From positions 1-7,103 of the forward strand of contig CAJWRL010000045.1 of NCBI GenBank assembly GCA_913046125.1: a stretch of DNA of 7,103 bases, written 5' to 3'. Numbering within the stretch: position 1 is the first letter of the stretch; each line of letters begins with the position of its first letter. The position numbers were made by a program, and so were the translations under genes. Below are positions 1 to 5,678 of the stretch, in pieces. Source of the stretch: an uncultured Gammaproteobacteria bacterium. Lineage in GTDB: Bacteria > Pseudomonadota > Gammaproteobacteria > GCA-002705445 > GCA-002716945. The notes beneath the pieces were generated by a model that saw only the letters and a list, made by a program, of their open reading frames with translations, did not search any database and was not told the origin of the DNA.

Positions 1-301
1 TTCGTCATCATTTGATGAATCATCTAGTATTGTCTCAAGGGTGTAAGATATTAAATCTATATCTGAATATATTTCATCTATAGTGGATTTTAATGAAGTA
101 TGACTCTTCAGCTCTTTATTTAAAACTGTTAATTTTGCCCTATCGTTCCATATATCAGGATCATTTAGCTTGTCTGTAATAACAGTAATTTTATTATTGA
201 GTGCATCATAGTCAAACTAACCCCCTTAGCTCATCCAGCTTTATCTTGTTGAGCTTAGTTTGCTCTATAATTTCATTAACTTGATCTACTATTTTACTCA
301 T
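1..301 (-). CDS. prfB: Peptide chain release factor 2 (RF2), 5' part, with programmed +1 frameshift
   Basis: RF2 recognises UGA and UAA stop codons and triggers peptidyl-tRNA hydrolysis on the ribosome. The ATG at 301-299 opens a 29-codon frame ending in LDELRGLV and an in-frame TGA at 214-212. Skipping the T at 214 continues the protein from GAC at 213-211 for 71 codons (DYDALNNKI..., then NDPDIWND) to the window edge. This matches the N-terminal helical domain of E. coli RF2, which reads VLRGYL then DYDDA and QPDVWNE. The coding join is therefore 301-215 plus 213-1 on the minus strand. The GGQ and SPF regions lie outside the window. The start overlaps the stop of the upstream nuclease gene (ATGA) and has no clear Shine-Dalgarno sequence, which suggests translational coupling. 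Expression is presumably autoregulated: low RF2 favours frameshifting. The gene is not a pseudogene, because the break falls exactly at the family's conserved recoding site. Confidence 0.95.
211..226 (-). promoter_or_regulatory. prfB programmed +1 frameshift site with GUU slippery codon
   Basis: Read on the minus strand, the site is AGG GGG TTA GTT TGA C. It has the internal Shine-Dalgarno-like AGGGGG (226-221), a 3-nt spacer codon, the slip codon GTT (217-215), the stop TGA (214-212) and the following C (211). Spacing is identical to the E. coli site AGG GGG UAU CUU UGA C. In that family the ribosome stalls at UGA when RF2 is scarce, and the P-site tRNA slips forward by one base. The deviation is the slip codon: GUU instead of the nearly universal CUU. 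A second TGA lies two codons downstream in the original frame (208-206). Confidence 0.93.
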
Positions 302-963
302 TGTGATACATCATTATAATATTGAAGCTTATCTATCCACATATCTTTATAAGTATTCAATGACGATGAGTCTGCTTCTAACACCTCGTGCTCGAAAGTA
401 TCTTTATATACAATGAATATCATAGCTCTCTCAATTTTTGTATTAAACATTTTGTCATGTGCAGATGCATAAGCCGCTAGTTGTTGAAAATGCTCATCAA
501 TCTGATAAGGACTTTTTTTTCGGAATGATGACTTATAGTCAACCACCGTAAGTTTACCATCTATTTCAGCCAGTAGATCAAGTCTCCCAGCATAGTTACA
601 ATCCTCATGAATAGTTGCTTCCGAAGCTATAAACTTGTCTATACAAGGAAAAATATTATCAATTATTGATTTACAGAGCTGCAAAGCAATTTTTGAATTG
701 CCAGAATCTTCAGTTTTTATCTCCTCTTTTTTAATATACTTATCAAGATAACTATGCATTAAATTACCTATTTCAAAAGAATCAGCCTGTTTCGCAGAAA
801 ATGTGTCCTTTTGGTTATGTCTAGACAATCTAAGGATGGAGGTCACACTTGGAACCAACTTATCAGCGATTTTGTAATATCTAAAATTATTTTGTTTTAT
901 TACTTCATACTCACGGTAGCTGTATTGAGGTGAGTATGTAATATCTTCATTTATCAAGAACAT
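298..963 (-). CDS. MGME1-like PD-(D/E)XK exonuclease
   Basis: This 221-residue protein is predicted to be a metal-dependent DNA exonuclease of the RecB/MGME1 group in the PD-(D/E)XK superfamily. Visible elements, in order, are VPSVTSIL (about 37-44), G66-x3-H70 in GNLMH, a conserved Glu (E115), GRLD with D129, the DYK catalytic motif (D142, K144) and a QQLAAY motif (160-165). The same series occurs in human MGME1 (VPSVT, GKRFH, GLLD, IDWKTS, LQVVAY), so the match is specific and the active site looks complete. MGME1 processes single-stranded DNA ends in mitochondria; the bacterial role here is unknown. No signal peptide or membrane segment is seen, so it should be cytoplasmic. The ATG at 963 overlaps the upstream regulator gene by 17 nt, an in-frame TAG directly precedes it, and no well-spaced Shine-Dalgarno sequence is present. 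Its TGA overlaps the prfB start. Other RecB-like or phage exonucleases are possible but fit less well. Confidence 0.85.
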   Translation of the reverse strand: MFLINEDITYSPQYSYREYEVIKQNNFRYYKIADKLVPSVTSILRLSRHNQKDTFSAKQADSFEIGNLMHSYLDKYIKKEEIKTEDSGNSKIALQLCKSIIDNIFPCIDKFIASEATIHEDCNYAGRLDLLAEIDGKLTVVDYKSSFRKKSPYQIDEHFQQLAAYASAHDKMFNTKIERAMIFIVYKDTFEHEVLEADSSSLNTYKDMWIDKLQYYNDVSQ

Positions 964-1288
964 CTATAATTTTTTGTATATCCTTTTTTATTAAAGAAAG
1001 AGTTTGATTATCTTGTGATAAATTTTCAGATGAAGAGCTAATCTTTTGTTTTGCGCCGTCAATCGTAAATCCCTGAATAGAGATCAACTCGTGAATCTTA
1101 AGGATGGTTAAAATATCATTCTGAGAGTAATACCTTCTATTACCTGTCCTTTTGGTAGGCTCAAGTGCATCAAATTCTTTTTCCCAATATCTCAAAATGT
1201 GTGTCTTGATTTTAGTTATTTTCGAAACTTCCCCGATTGTGAAATATCTTTTATTAGGTATTTCTACTGAATTATTCGGTTCCATCAT
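947..1288 (-). CDS. MerR-family DNA-binding regulator (short, ihfA-linked type)
   Basis: This 113-residue protein has a MerR winged helix-turn-helix at about residues 14-83: YFTIGEVSKI, the ILRYWEKEF helix end, the RTGNRRYY wing and a second helix pair around GFTIDGAKQKI. Only about 30 residues follow, a short helical tail rather than a ligand-binding domain. It has no cysteines, so metal sensing like classical MerR is unlikely. Proteins of this form (IGEVS, HVLRYWE, RGNRRYY) are regularly encoded just after ihfA in gammaproteobacteria; their target genes are generally uncharacterised. Two adjacent ATGs are available (1288 and 1285). An AGAAGG sequence at 1296-1291 lies 2 nt from the first and 5 nt from the second, so initiation at 1285 (112 residues) is somewhat more likely. 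The gene overlaps ihfA by 17 nt and the nuclease gene by 17 nt, implying cotranscription. Confidence 0.9.
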   Translation of the reverse strand: MMEPNNSVEIPNKRYFTIGEVSKITKIKTHILRYWEKEFDALEPTKRTGNRRYYSQNDILTILKIHELISIQGFTIDGAKQKISSSSENLSQDNQTLSLIKKDIQKIIDVLDK

Positions 1289-1568
1289 AACCTTCTAGTT
1301 TTGACTTTAACTTTAAGCCAGACTTAAATGTTACTACTCTTCTTGAGGATATCGTGACTTCCTCGCCTGTTTTTGGGTTTCTTCCTGGCCTAGGAGCTTT
1401 ATCTCTTAAGTTGAAATTTCCAAAACCTGATAACTTAATATCATTACCTTCCTCTAAAGATTTTTTTATTTGCTCAAAAAAGGACTCTATAAGCTCCTTT
1501 GCTTCTCTTTTATTTAGACCAATCTCGTTGTGTACCATTTCCACGAGAGAGTCTTTTGTGATTGTCAT
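1272..1568 (-). CDS. ihfA: Integration host factor subunit alpha
   Basis: This 98-residue protein forms, with IhfB, the heterodimer that binds specific sites and bends DNA sharply. It acts in nucleoid structure, transcription and recombination. It has the HU/IHF fold throughout: an N-terminal helical part with LNKREAKELIESFFEQI, then the KLSGFGNFNLRDK core, the DNA-binding arm with RPGRNPKTGE (the intercalating proline is P65) and the C-terminal RRVVTFKSG. Length and sequence fit IhfA (99 residues in E. coli) better than HU or IhfB, and the position directly after pheT is the standard gammaproteobacterial location. The start ATG shares one base with the pheT stop (TAATG at 1570-1566), so translation is probably coupled. 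A weak AAGAAG lies just upstream. No separate ihfA promoter inside pheT could be recognised. Confidence 0.95.
   Translation of the reverse strand: MTITKDSLVEMVHNEIGLNKREAKELIESFFEQIKKSLEEGNDIKLSGFGNFNLRDKAPRPGRNPKTGEEVTISSRRVVTFKSGLKLKSKLEGYDGTE
1291..1296 (-). promoter_or_regulatory. Ribosome binding site of the MerR-type gene, inside ihfA
   Basis: AGAAGG on the minus strand lies within the last codons of ihfA, followed by TT and then ATGATG. Its spacing favours the second ATG (1285) as the real start of the regulator. Confidence 0.5.
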
Positions 1569-3547
1569 TATGCTTCTTGTATATTAAGTTTATATAGTTT
1601 TTTAATATCAGTTGTTATGCTTTGGATTGATTTATTTATGTCTTCATCATTCAGTGTTCTGTCCATAGACTGAAGACATATCTCCAAAGTAACATTCCTA
1701 TTATTCAATTGTAATTTATCTTTAGAAATAAATATATCTTTAATTCTTATACTTTTCATATATTTATAGCCATTATTGTTCATTTCTTTAATAACAGTAG
1801 ATAGGCTGTCATCGATATTAGTGATTAATGTAATATCCTTATAAACTGCTGGGTACTGCGAAATGTCATTAAATGTAACTTTATTTGATTCTGAAATAAG
1901 ATCCTCATTAATTTCAAATGCAAGCACTGCTCCTTTGATAGCAAAATCTTGAACACAGGTTGATCGTATAAGTCCACACTCGCCTATTGTCTTATTATTT
2001 TGTAATATTTTGAATGAATTAACATCATCAAAGTAAGTCGATCCACTATTTAGATCAAATGATGAATTAGGTATTACAGATAAAATATGTGACTTTAAAT
2101 CATCTATGCCAAAATTGTACTGATTACTAACTAGGTCTGAACTAGATCTGAGTCCGAATAATACACCTGTGATAGTATTTATCTCAAAAATCTTGCTTTT
2201 AGGTTTTATATAAATTTTTCCAGTTTCGTATAACTGAATACTTTTATGTTTTCTGTTGTGATTATATTGTATATTTTTCAGTAGGCCTGGTATTAACGAA
2301 TCACGCATAACTGACTTATCTTTTGAAATGGGGTTTTTTAACTCCAATTGAGCATTATTATTTGAATAATTTTTTGCGATGAAAGTAAAGTTTATTGCTT
2401 CCTTATAGCCCAGAGTTATAAGTCTGTCCTGAAAAGTATAACGTTTGTTAGTCAAACTTATCTTAGTGCTTAGAGGTGATTCAGGAATATTATCGTAACC
2501 AATAATTCTAGATACCTCCTCAACTAAATCATAATTCGATGTGACATCGAATCTAAAGCTGGGAACAATGACTTTATCAGATTTAAAAATAAATCCTAAA
2601 TTAGACAAAATTGCTTTAACTTTATTGCTTTGTAATTCTATACCTAAGATTCTCTTAAATAATTTATAGTCAAATTTAAATGAGTTAGTTTTAGTCAATG
2701 GACTTTTATAACTTATTTTATTTAGATTGCACTTACCAATTGAAATATATGAACTCAATATAAGATGAATTCTAGAGAGAGCGAATTCTTGAAGTTTATA
2801 ATCTACGCCTCGTTCGAATCTATATGAAGAGTCAGTTTGAATTCTATATTTTGTTGATAAAGATCTAACGGTATTGGGAAGAAAAAATGCACTTTCAAAA
2901 AGAATATTTTTTGTATCATTGTCTACCATTGATTCTTTGCTACCAATAACACCAGGTAGCGCGTGTATGACTTCATCGTCATCTACAATAACAGGTGTGC
3001 CTTTATTGATATTGTATTGTTTATTATTTATGCCTATGAAAGTCAGATCTTTCTTACTTTTAATGATACTAAGCTTGCCATTAATTTTATCAATATCAAA
3101 AGCATGTGTCGGTTGACCAACCTCCATCATTACATAATTTGATATGTCTACGATAATATTCACCGGAGTTATATCAGATTTTATTAATTTATCTGTGATG
3201 AATTTCGGGGATTTTGCTCTCAGTTCAACATCACACAGTGGCATAAATCGATATTCTGGACATATATCAGGTGTTATTTTTCTAATATACTCATTATTTC
3301 TTTGATAGCTAAAAGTACTAGCCTGTGGCAATTTTATTTTCTTATTTTTAAAAGCTGCTAAATCTCTCGAAATCCCGTAAGCAGATAAACAATCTCCCCT
3401 GTTTGGAGTAAACTCGATATCAATAATATAATCATTTTTATTCTTACTTATCGTGTCAACCTCTAAACCGAGCTGTGTCAGTTCTTGTTCAATAGTTTTA
3501 TTATTTAAAGAAATGAACTCTGATAACCAGTTGCTACTTATTTTCAT
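1568..3547 (-). CDS. pheT: Phenylalanyl-tRNA synthetase beta subunit lacking the OB-fold tRNA-binding domain
   Basis: The beta chain pairs with PheS in the (alpha-beta)2 enzyme that charges tRNA-Phe; it carries the editing site and much of the tRNA contact surface. This one has 659 residues against 795 in E. coli. The N-terminus (NWLSEFI, GLEVD at 27-31) aligns, but only about ten residues later the sequence resumes at IDIEFTPNRGDCLS (from 42), which in E. coli lies over 100 residues further on. The missing piece is the EMAPII/Trbp111-like OB-fold (B2). The rest is present: B3/B4 editing region with GQPTHAFD (144-151), ALPGVIGS, FESAFF and TDSSYRFERGVD (238-249); B5 with SFRFDV and EEVSRIIGYDNIP (about 343-355); the catalytic-like core; and the C-terminal FDX-ACB domain (about 560-659, QYPAVYKDI). 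It overlaps pheS by 4 nt (ATGA), with GAGAGAG upstream as a modest ribosome binding site. Confidence 0.95.
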   Translation of the reverse strand: MKISSNWLSEFISLNNKTIEQELTQLGLEVDTISKNKNDYIIDIEFTPNRGDCLSAYGISRDLAAFKNKKIKLPQASTFSYQRNNEYIRKITPDICPEYRFMPLCDVELRAKSPKFITDKLIKSDITPVNIIVDISNYVMMEVGQPTHAFDIDKINGKLSIIKSKKDLTFIGINNKQYNINKGTPVIVDDDEVIHALPGVIGSKESMVDNDTKNILFESAFFLPNTVRSLSTKYRIQTDSSYRFERGVDYKLQEFALSRIHLILSSYISIGKCNLNKISYKSPLTKTNSFKFDYKLFKRILGIELQSNKVKAILSNLGFIFKSDKVIVPSFRFDVTSNYDLVEEVSRIIGYDNIPESPLSTKISLTNKRYTFQDRLITLGYKEAINFTFIAKNYSNNNAQLELKNPISKDKSVMRDSLIPGLLKNIQYNHNRKHKSIQLYETGKIYIKPKSKIFEINTITGVLFGLRSSSDLVSNQYNFGIDDLKSHILSVIPNSSFDLNSGSTYFDDVNSFKILQNNKTIGECGLIRSTCVQDFAIKGAVLAFEINEDLISESNKVTFNDISQYPAVYKDITLITNIDDSLSTVIKEMNNNGYKYMKSIRIKDIFISKDKLQLNNRNVTLEICLQSMDRTLNDEDINKSIQSITTDIKKLYKLNIQEA

Positions 3548-4533
3548 GACTCTCTCAAGTTCTCAAATTGTTCTAGGAAATTTATGTCATTTTCAAAAAA
3601 TACTCTTAAGTCTTTAATCTGATATGCAAGCATTGCAAATCTCTCTATTCCTAATCCAAATGCAAGTCCAGAATATTTTTTGGGATCAATATTTACGTTC
3701 TTCAAAACATTAGGGTGAACCATGCCACAGCCAAGTACCTCTAGCCACTTTCCATTAAACATTACATCCATCTCTGCCGATGGTTCTGTAAAAGGAAAAT
3801 AGGATGGTCTAAATCTAGTCTTTATTTTTTTTGATTCGAAAAACTTATATATAAAATCATTCAGCAACCATTTCAAATTAGAAAAGCTGATATCGGTATC
3901 AACACATAAGCCTTCAATTTGGTGAAACATTGGTGAATGAGTTGGATCTGAGTCACATCTATAAACTCGACCTGGTGCCAGAACTCTCAGGGGCGCTGAT
4001 CTATTTTCCATAGCATGTATTTGGACAGACGATGTGTGAGTTCTCAAGAGTAAGTTGCTGTCAAAGTAAAATGTGTCATGCATATCACGTGCTGGATGGT
4101 TATCGGCAATATTCAAAGACTCAAAGTTATAGTACTCTGTCTCAATCTCAGGTCCCTCGTGAGTTTCAAAACCAAAGTTAGAAAATATCTTCTCGATTCT
4201 TCTTATTACTAGAGAGATTGGATGATGAGACCCAAATTGATGATGTCTTGCAGGAGTATCTAAGTCTAATCTTTGAGTAATTTCTCTGTTTCTCTTGATA
4301 TCTACAAATTTTAAATCAATTAACTTAGTTATAACTTGTTTTAAATTATTAAGCTCAGATCCAAACGCTTTTCTCTCCTCAGAGGGAATATCTTTCAAAG
4401 AGGAAAATAAAATTGTAACATGGCCTTTTTTTCCTAGATATTTAGATTTAATTTGTTGAAGGTCATGCTCTTTGCTACATGTTTCAAGGTCTTGTTTTAG
4501 TAGGTCTTCTAAATCAGTATGATTTATTTTCAC
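3544..4533 (-). CDS. pheS: Phenylalanyl-tRNA synthetase alpha subunit
   Basis: This is the catalytic subunit, activating phenylalanine with ATP and transferring it to tRNA-Phe. At 329 residues it is full length (327 in E. coli). An N-terminal coiled-coil tRNA-binding arm (about 1-90) includes the KYLGKKG motif. The class II catalytic core follows: motif 1 around HPISLVIRRIEKIF (104-117), HPARDMHDTF (146-155), motif 2 with GRVYRCD and THSPMFHQIEG (188-208), the phenylalanine pocket FPFTEPSAE (246-254) and motif 3 GLAFGLGIERFAM (289-301). Nothing essential appears to be missing. The start is GTG at 4533; an in-frame TAG three codons upstream excludes a longer form, and no strong Shine-Dalgarno sequence precedes it. 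Only 14 nt separate it from rplT, so the pheM leader peptide and attenuator found in E. coli are absent. Coupling to rplT translation is plausible. Confidence 0.97.
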   Translation of the reverse strand: MKINHTDLEDLLKQDLETCSKEHDLQQIKSKYLGKKGHVTILFSSLKDIPSEERKAFGSELNNLKQVITKLIDLKFVDIKRNREITQRLDLDTPARHHQFGSHHPISLVIRRIEKIFSNFGFETHEGPEIETEYYNFESLNIADNHPARDMHDTFYFDSNLLLRTHTSSVQIHAMENRSAPLRVLAPGRVYRCDSDPTHSPMFHQIEGLCVDTDISFSNLKWLLNDFIYKFFESKKIKTRFRPSYFPFTEPSAEMDVMFNGKWLEVLGCGMVHPNVLKNVNIDPKKYSGLAFGLGIERFAMLAYQIKDLRVFFENDINFLEQFENLRES

Positions 4534-4547
4534 AACGAACTAGTATC

Positions 4548-4898
4548 TTAGCTAGGAACTACTGCTTTAACAATGCTAGAAAATCTCTCAGGATTATTTG
4601 CTGCTATATCTGCTAAAACTTTTCTGTCAATTTCTAGTTCAGATTTATGCAAATAGTTCATGAATTTACTGTATGAAAGATTGTTAAGACGTGCAGCTGC
4701 ATTTATCTTTGTAATCCATAGAGATCTAAATTGTCTCTTTTTTTGTCTTCTATCTCTGTAAGCATACTGACCGGCCTTTATAACTGCTTGCTTAGCAACA
4801 CGGAAGACTCTGCTGCGTGCGCCTTTATAGCCTTTTGCAAGTTTTAAAATTTTCTTATGCCTTGCTCCTGCAATTACACCTCTTTTTACTCTTGCCAT
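4548..4898 (-). CDS. rplT: 50S ribosomal protein L20
   Basis: This 116-residue, strongly basic protein is needed early in 50S assembly, where it binds 23S rRNA domain II. The whole length fits the family: the N-terminal extension MARVKRGVIAGARHKKIL, then AKGYKGARSR, YAYRDRRQKKRQFRSLWI and the globular C-terminal half with the conserved NRKVLAD-like stretch, here DRKVLADIA. The start is supported by AGGAG at 4911-4907, 8 nt from the ATG, overlapping the rpmI stop codon. In enterobacteria L20 represses translation of its own operon by binding mRNA upstream of rpmI; whether that holds here is not established. The gene lies between rpmI (11-nt gap) and pheS (14-nt gap). Confidence 0.98.
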   Translation of the reverse strand: MARVKRGVIAGARHKKILKLAKGYKGARSRVFRVAKQAVIKAGQYAYRDRRQKKRQFRSLWITKINAAARLNNLSYSKFMNYLHKSELEIDRKVLADIAANNPERFSSIVKAVVPS

Positions 4899-4906
4899 CT
4901 CTCAAT

Positions 4907-4911
4907 CTCCT
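4907..4911 (-). promoter_or_regulatory. Ribosome binding site of rplT, overlapping the rpmI stop
   Basis: AGGAG on the minus strand shares two bases with the TAG stop of rpmI (4912-4910) and lies 8 nt before the rplT ATG. The arrangement favours coupled translation of L35 and L20. Confidence 0.75.
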
Positions 4912-5104
4912 AGTAAGGTAACATCCTGTTGATCGCAGCTTTGTCAGCTGGGCTTATGACTACATCGTCTCTTAGATGTCTTTTTCTTTTAGTGCTCTTC
5001 TTGGTGAGTATATGGCTTCTATGAGATTGTCCTCTTTTGACACTCCCAGATGGCGTCTTTTTAAAACGTTTTGCAGCACCGCTATGTGATTTCATTTTTG
5101 GCAT
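4910..5104 (-). CDS. rpmI: 50S ribosomal protein L35
   Basis: This small basic protein of the large ribosomal subunit has 64 residues, the usual length. It begins MPKMKSHSGAAKRFKKT and carries the family signature HILTKKSTKRKRHLR (about 31-45), ending in MLPY, close to the LPYA end of the E. coli protein. It sits between infC and rplT, the conserved order for this cluster. The start ATG follows a 40-nt spacer after infC, the longest gap in the window, and has only a weak ribosome binding site (TAGAG about 7 nt upstream). That would fit translational control by L20 as in E. coli, but the sequence alone does not prove it. Confidence 0.98.
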   Translation of the reverse strand: MPKMKSHSGAAKRFKKTPSGSVKRGQSHRSHILTKKSTKRKRHLRDDVVISPADKAAINRMLPY

Positions 5105-5120
5105 AAGCTTACTCTATCTT

Positions 5121-5140
5121 GATATTTCCGGTAGTATATC
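5121..5140 (-). other. Possible small hairpin in the infC-rpmI spacer
   Basis: On the minus strand GATAT (5140-5136) and ATATC (5125-5121) can pair around a 10-nt loop containing ACCGGA. It falls just upstream of rpmI, where enterobacterial mRNAs carry L20-responsive structure. The stem is only 5 mostly A-U pairs, so it could be chance. It lacks a U-tract and is not a terminator. Confidence 0.2.
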
Positions 5141-5144
5141 CTAT

Positions 5145-5660
5145 TTATTTCTTCGGTGCTATAACCATAACTATTTGTCTACCCTCGAATGCAGGTTTTT
5201 GTTCGATGGCACCATAGTCAAATAGATCCTTTTCTACCCTCTCTAAAAACTCACGACCAATTATCTGGTGAGCAGCTTCCCTTCCCCGAAAGCGCATAGT
5301 AATTTTAGCCTTATCTCCGCCTTGAAGAAATTTGATTAAATTTTTAAGTTTTACCTGATAATCTGCTTCTTCAGTGCCAGGTCGAAACTTTATTTCTTTT
5401 ACTTGAATTTGTTTTTGTTTTTTCTTGGCTGCGTGTGCTTTTTTTGATTGCTCGAACTTATATTTTCCGAAGTCCATAATTCGGCAAACTGGCGGTGATT
5501 GATTAGCAACGATCTCAACAAGGTCTAGATCTTCATTTTTTGCTAATTCTAGAGCTTTTTCTTTGGAAACTACACCAACTTGATCTCCAGTTGATGATAT
5601 TAAGCGCACTTCTTGTGCATTAATGCGGTCATTAATTCGCATTCTTCTTGTATTCGATAT
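5145..5660 (-). CDS. infC: Translation initiation factor IF-3, with probable AUA start
   Basis: IF-3 binds the 30S subunit, keeps it apart from 50S and rejects wrong start codons and tRNAs. Both domains are present. The N-terminal domain has RINAQEVRLI and PPVCRIMDFGK (about 56-66); a lysine-rich linker (KKAHAAKKKQK) follows; the C-terminal domain has IKFRPGT, KITMRFRGRE (about 118-128) and the end VIAPKK. The first ATG (5642) lies 25 nt from the only good Shine-Dalgarno sequence, AGGAG at 5672-5668. Seven nt after that sequence comes ATA (5660-5658), in frame, giving a start SNTRR before the ATG-encoded residue and a 171-residue protein. This aligns with the longer E. coli N-terminus (TARPNRIN). 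E. coli infC uses AUU, allowing IF-3 to repress itself; AUA would serve the same purpose. ATC (5663-5661) is a less well spaced alternative. The gene lies 18 nt after thrS. Confidence 0.96.
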   Translation of the reverse strand: MSNTRRMRINDRINAQEVRLISSTGDQVGVVSKEKALELAKNEDLDLVEIVANQSPPVCRIMDFGKYKFEQSKKAHAAKKKQKQIQVKEIKFRPGTEEADYQVKLKNLIKFLQGGDKAKITMRFRGREAAHQIIGREFLERVEKDLFDYGAIEQKPAFEGRQIVMVIAPKK

Positions 5661-5672
5661 GATCTTTCTCCT
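5658..5672 (-). promoter_or_regulatory. infC ribosome binding site and non-canonical AUA start
   Basis: AGGAG (5672-5668), a 7-nt spacer and ATA (5660-5658) form a well-spaced initiation site without any ATG or GTG. Rare AUN starts on infC are the known basis of IF-3 autoregulation in enterobacteria. That this AUA is the actual start is inferred from spacing and from the N-terminal alignment. Confidence 0.75.
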
Positions 5673-5678
5673 ATTCAG

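Noticed and set aside
1..301. prfB looks like a broken gene because of the in-frame TGA at codon 30.
   Set aside because: The break coincides exactly with the conserved RF2 recoding site (AGGGGG, 3-nt spacer, slip codon, TGA, C), and the +1 frame continues with RF2-like sequence.
513..520. Run of eight T (A on the coding strand) inside the nuclease gene, a possible slippage site or sequencing error.
   Set aside because: The frame is intact on both sides, with the DYK motif before and the QQLAAY motif after it, and such runs are expected in AT-rich DNA.
1354..1587. Open frame on the + strand opposite ihfA.
   Set aside because: It lies fully antisense to a well-conserved gene, and its sequence shows no family resemblance.
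2874..3116. Open frame on the + strand with hydrophobic stretches opposite pheT.
   Set aside because: It is a shadow of the PheT editing region; the apparent hydrophobic segments come from reverse-reading AT-rich codons.
1568..3547. Short pheT taken as a decaying pseudogene.
   Set aside because: The frame is intact over 659 codons, with editing, B5 and FDX-ACB motifs all preserved and conserved overlaps with both neighbours.
5037..5225. Open frame on the + strand across the rpmI-infC junction.
   Set aside because: It is antisense to two conserved genes with no independent support such as a good ribosome binding site.
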